Origin: Streptomyces sp. DH24
GTDB taxonomy: Bacteria > Actinomycetota > Actinomycetes > Streptomycetales > Streptomycetaceae
Length of the DNA stretch: 55,276 nt
NCBI RefSeq assembly: GCF_029813775.1
Contig: NZ_JARVKW010000044.1
Location: forward strand, 1-55,276
Reading direction: 5' to 3'
Each line of letters begins with the position of its first letter. The stretch's first letter is position 1. The position numbers were made by a program, and so were the translations under genes. The notes beneath the pieces are model-generated. The model searched no databases. It was not told the origin of the DNA and saw only the letters and a list, made by a program, of their open reading frames with translations. Below, in pieces: positions 51,363-55,276 of the stretch.

Positions 51363-53137
51363 GACACCGCTCCCTCGGCCACCGGGCCGGTGCCGCCGGC
51401 GTGCCCGGCCAGGGCGCGCGGGGTGCGCAGCTCCAGCACGTCGCGCAGGCCGAAGGTCCACCCGGACTTGCGGGCCTTGTTGGCCAGTCGGGCGGCGCGC
51501 AGGCTGTCGCCGCCCCGGCCGAAGAAGTCGTCGTCGAGGTAGACGGCGGGCACGCCGAGGATCTCGGCGAACAGGGCGCACAGCCGCGTCTCGGCCTCGG
51601 TGCGGGGCGCGGCGCCCACGGGGCCGTCCTCGGCGGGCGGCTCGGGCAGGGCGCGGGTGTCGAGCTTGCCGTTGGAGGTCAGCGGGAGTTCGGCGATCGT
51701 CATGAACGCCGAGGGCACCATGTAGGAGGGCAGGGTCCGCGCGACGGCCTCGCGCAGTTCCGTGAGGTCAAGGGCGGCGCCGTCCTCGGGGACCACGTAG
51801 CCCGCCAGGTACCGGTCGCCTGAGCTGTCCTCGCGCGCGACGACGGCGGCCTGCCGCACTCCGCGCTGGGCGGCGACCACGGAGGTGACCTCGCCGAGTT
51901 CGATGCGGTAGCCGCGGATCTTGACCTGGTCGTCGGTGCGGCCCAGGTACTCCAGGACGCCGTCGGGCCGCATCCGCGCGATGTCGCCGGTGCGGTACAT
52001 CCGCCGGCCGCCGGCGGCGGCCACGAACCGCTCGGCGGTCAGTCCCGGCCGGCCCAGGTAGCCGCGGGCGACCTGGCAGCCCGCGATGTACAACTCGCCC
52101 TCGGTGCCCGCCGGGACGGGCCGGAGCCGCTCGTCCAGGACGTACAGCTCGGTGCCGGGCGTCGGGTGGCCGATGGGGGTGGCGCCGGGCTCGACGGCGT
52201 CGTCGGGCCGGATGTGGAACACGCAGCAGCCGACGGTCGCCTCGGTCGGGCCGTACTCGTTGACGACCGTGGCGCCCGGGTGGGTGCTGCGCCAGCGTTC
52301 CACGACGTCGCCGATCAGCATCTCGCCGCCGACGACGAGTTCCCCGGTCGGGGACAGGCTGCTGGGCAGCGCGGTCAGCAGCGGCAGGTGGGACGGGGTG
52401 GCCTTGACGAAGCCCGGCCGTCCGGCCGCTCCCCCCTGCTCGGCGGGTTCCCCGTCCAGGGAGGACACCCGGACGCAGCCGCCCAGCAGGAGCGGCCCGT
52501 ACAGCGCGGTGACCGTGAGGTCGAAGGCGACCGGCGAGTGCAGCAGCGCCTCCCGCGCCAGGCCCGGGTAGGCGGCGCAGGCGAACTCCAGGTAGCGCAC
52601 GAGGGTGTCGTGCTGCACGGTCACGCCCTTGGGGCGGCCGGTGGAGCCGGAGGTGTAGATGACGTACGCCAGGTTGTGCGCGGTGAGCGGCGCCGACCGG
52701 TCGGCGTCGGTCGGGTCGTGCGCGGGGCCGCCGGCCGCTTCGGCGGCGGCGACCACGGCGGGGACCGCGACGGTGCTCGGGCCGTCACCGGCGTCCCCGG
52801 CGTCCCCGGCGTCCTGGACGAGCATCAGCCGCAGGCCGGTGTCCTCGACGATGAAGTCCAGGCGCTCGGCCGGGCAGTCGCTGTCGATCGGGACGTAGGC
52901 GGCACCGGCCTTGAGGACGGCGAGCAGCGCCACGACCAGGTCGGCGGACCTGGGGATGCGGACGCCGACGACCTGCTCGGGTCCGACGCCGCGCGCGATG
53001 AGGTGGTGCGCCAGCAGGTTGGCCCGGCGGTTGAGCTCGGCGTAGTCCAGTTCCCGGCCGTCGCGGTGGACGGCGGCGGCGTGCGGGGTGCGGGCCACCT
53101 GCGCCTGGAAGAGGCCGGGCAGGGACGGTTCAGCCAT
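51359..53137 (-). CDS. Free-standing NRPS A-T didomain, predicted asparagine-activating
   Basis: 592 residues from ATG 53137. Adenylation cores: A3 YVIYTSGSTGRPKG, A4 FDLTVTALYG, A5 NEYGPTEATVG, A7 YRTGD, A8 GRTDDQVKIRGYRIELGEV, A10 SNGKLD; then a carrier domain with GGDSLRAA. No condensation or thioesterase domain. Reading the ten specificity positions by eye gives D-L-T-K-V-G-E-V-G-K, which equals the known Asn code. The loaded Asn must be used by a condensation domain on another protein, perhaps after tailoring of the carrier-bound residue. Overlaps the flavoprotein gene by four bases. Confidence 0.92.
   Translation of the reverse strand: MAEPSLPGLFQAQVARTPHAAAVHRDGRELDYAELNRRANLLAHHLIARGVGPEQVVGVRIPRSADLVVALLAVLKAGAAYVPIDSDCPAERLDFIVEDTGLRLMLVQDAGDAGDAGDGPSTVAVPAVVAAAEAAGGPAHDPTDADRSAPLTAHNLAYVIYTSGSTGRPKGVTVQHDTLVRYLEFACAAYPGLAREALLHSPVAFDLTVTALYGPLLLGGCVRVSSLDGEPAEQGGAAGRPGFVKATPSHLPLLTALPSSLSPTGELVVGGEMLIGDVVERWRSTHPGATVVNEYGPTEATVGCCVFHIRPDDAVEPGATPIGHPTPGTELYVLDERLRPVPAGTEGELYIAGCQVARGYLGRPGLTAERFVAAAGGRRMYRTGDIARMRPDGVLEYLGRTDDQVKIRGYRIELGEVTSVVAAQRGVRQAAVVAREDSSGDRYLAGYVVPEDGAALDLTELREAVARTLPSYMVPSAFMTIAELPLTSNGKLDTRALPEPPAEDGPVGAAPRTEAETRLCALFAEILGVPAVYLDDDFFGRGGDSLRAARLANKARKSGWTFGLRDVLELRTPRALAGHAGGTGPVAEGAVS
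52625..52670. repeat. 46-bp exact repeat shared by the two A domains, copy 1
   Basis: Identical over 46 bp to 54485-54530. Both encode the A3 core region of the two neighbouring adenylation domains. Confidence 0.85.
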
Positions 53138-53161
53138 GGTGTGTTCCTCTTGCTGTCGGAG

Positions 53162-55276
<2,115 letters not shown>

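Overview
The window is high-GC DNA with many GTG starts, GGAGG-type ribosome binding sites and 3' hairpins without U-tracts. Gene content and order (lexA divergent from nrdR-nrdJ, with rnhB, TerD, a DinG-type helicase and a RecQ-type helicase nearby) match what I recall of the core chromosome of Streptomyces. No rRNA, tRNA, CRISPR array, transposase or phage gene was seen.

Left part (1-21.5 kb) is conserved housekeeping DNA: an ABC ATPase with a long repetitive tail, a Nudix/winged-helix regulator, a DUF4192 protein, a RecQ helicase fused to a phosphoribosyltransferase-like domain, two unknown proteins, RNase HII, a TetR/MFS drug-efflux pair with two perfect operators between them, an ADP-ribosylglycohydrolase, a histidine phosphatase, TerD, the class II ribonucleotide reductase NrdJ with its repressor NrdR, LexA and a DinG/XPD-like helicase. 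A class III aminotransferase (22-23.5 kb), flanked by short tandem repeats, is the last gene that looks like conserved neighbourhood.

Right part (about 24.3-55.3 kb, running off the end) is a biosynthetic gene cluster. Its core is a minus-strand block from the right edge to 35.9 kb that ends at a 13-bp-stem terminator. In transcription order it holds an NRPS protein (end of C domain, then A-T, Thr-like code); a free-standing A-T protein whose code reads as the asparagine code; a ferredoxin-reductase-type flavoprotein; an alpha/beta hydrolase; a protein that looks like a tandem hotdog; a DsbA/HCCA-isomerase-like protein; a CrtI/phytoene-desaturase-like oxidoreductase; an ACP; two complete ketosynthases; two ketosynthase-like proteins without catalytic residues; a second ACP; two FabZ-like dehydratases; a FabG-like reductase; a YbaK-type deacylase; and a DrrAB-type ABC exporter. 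KS pairs + KR + DH + isomerase + CrtI-like enzyme is the signature of highly reducing type II PKSs that make polyene or (alkenyl)cinnamoyl acyl chains. With NRPS genes attached, the best prediction is a cinnamoyl- or polyenoyl-capped nonribosomal peptide containing at least Thr and Asn.

The left wing of the cluster (24.4-35.7 kb) supplies three related HTH regulators ending in a common SRFQAG-type sequence, an IclR-type regulator, a malonyl-CoA:ACP transacylase for the type II PKS, an MMPL exporter, a UbiB/ABC1 atypical kinase, a trans-polyprenyl diphosphate synthase and an 0.9-kb non-coding stretch with a degenerate tandem-repeat array. How the prenyl synthase, UbiB and MMPL genes relate to the product is open. 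All functional calls come from reading sequence and motifs by eye; no database search was run.
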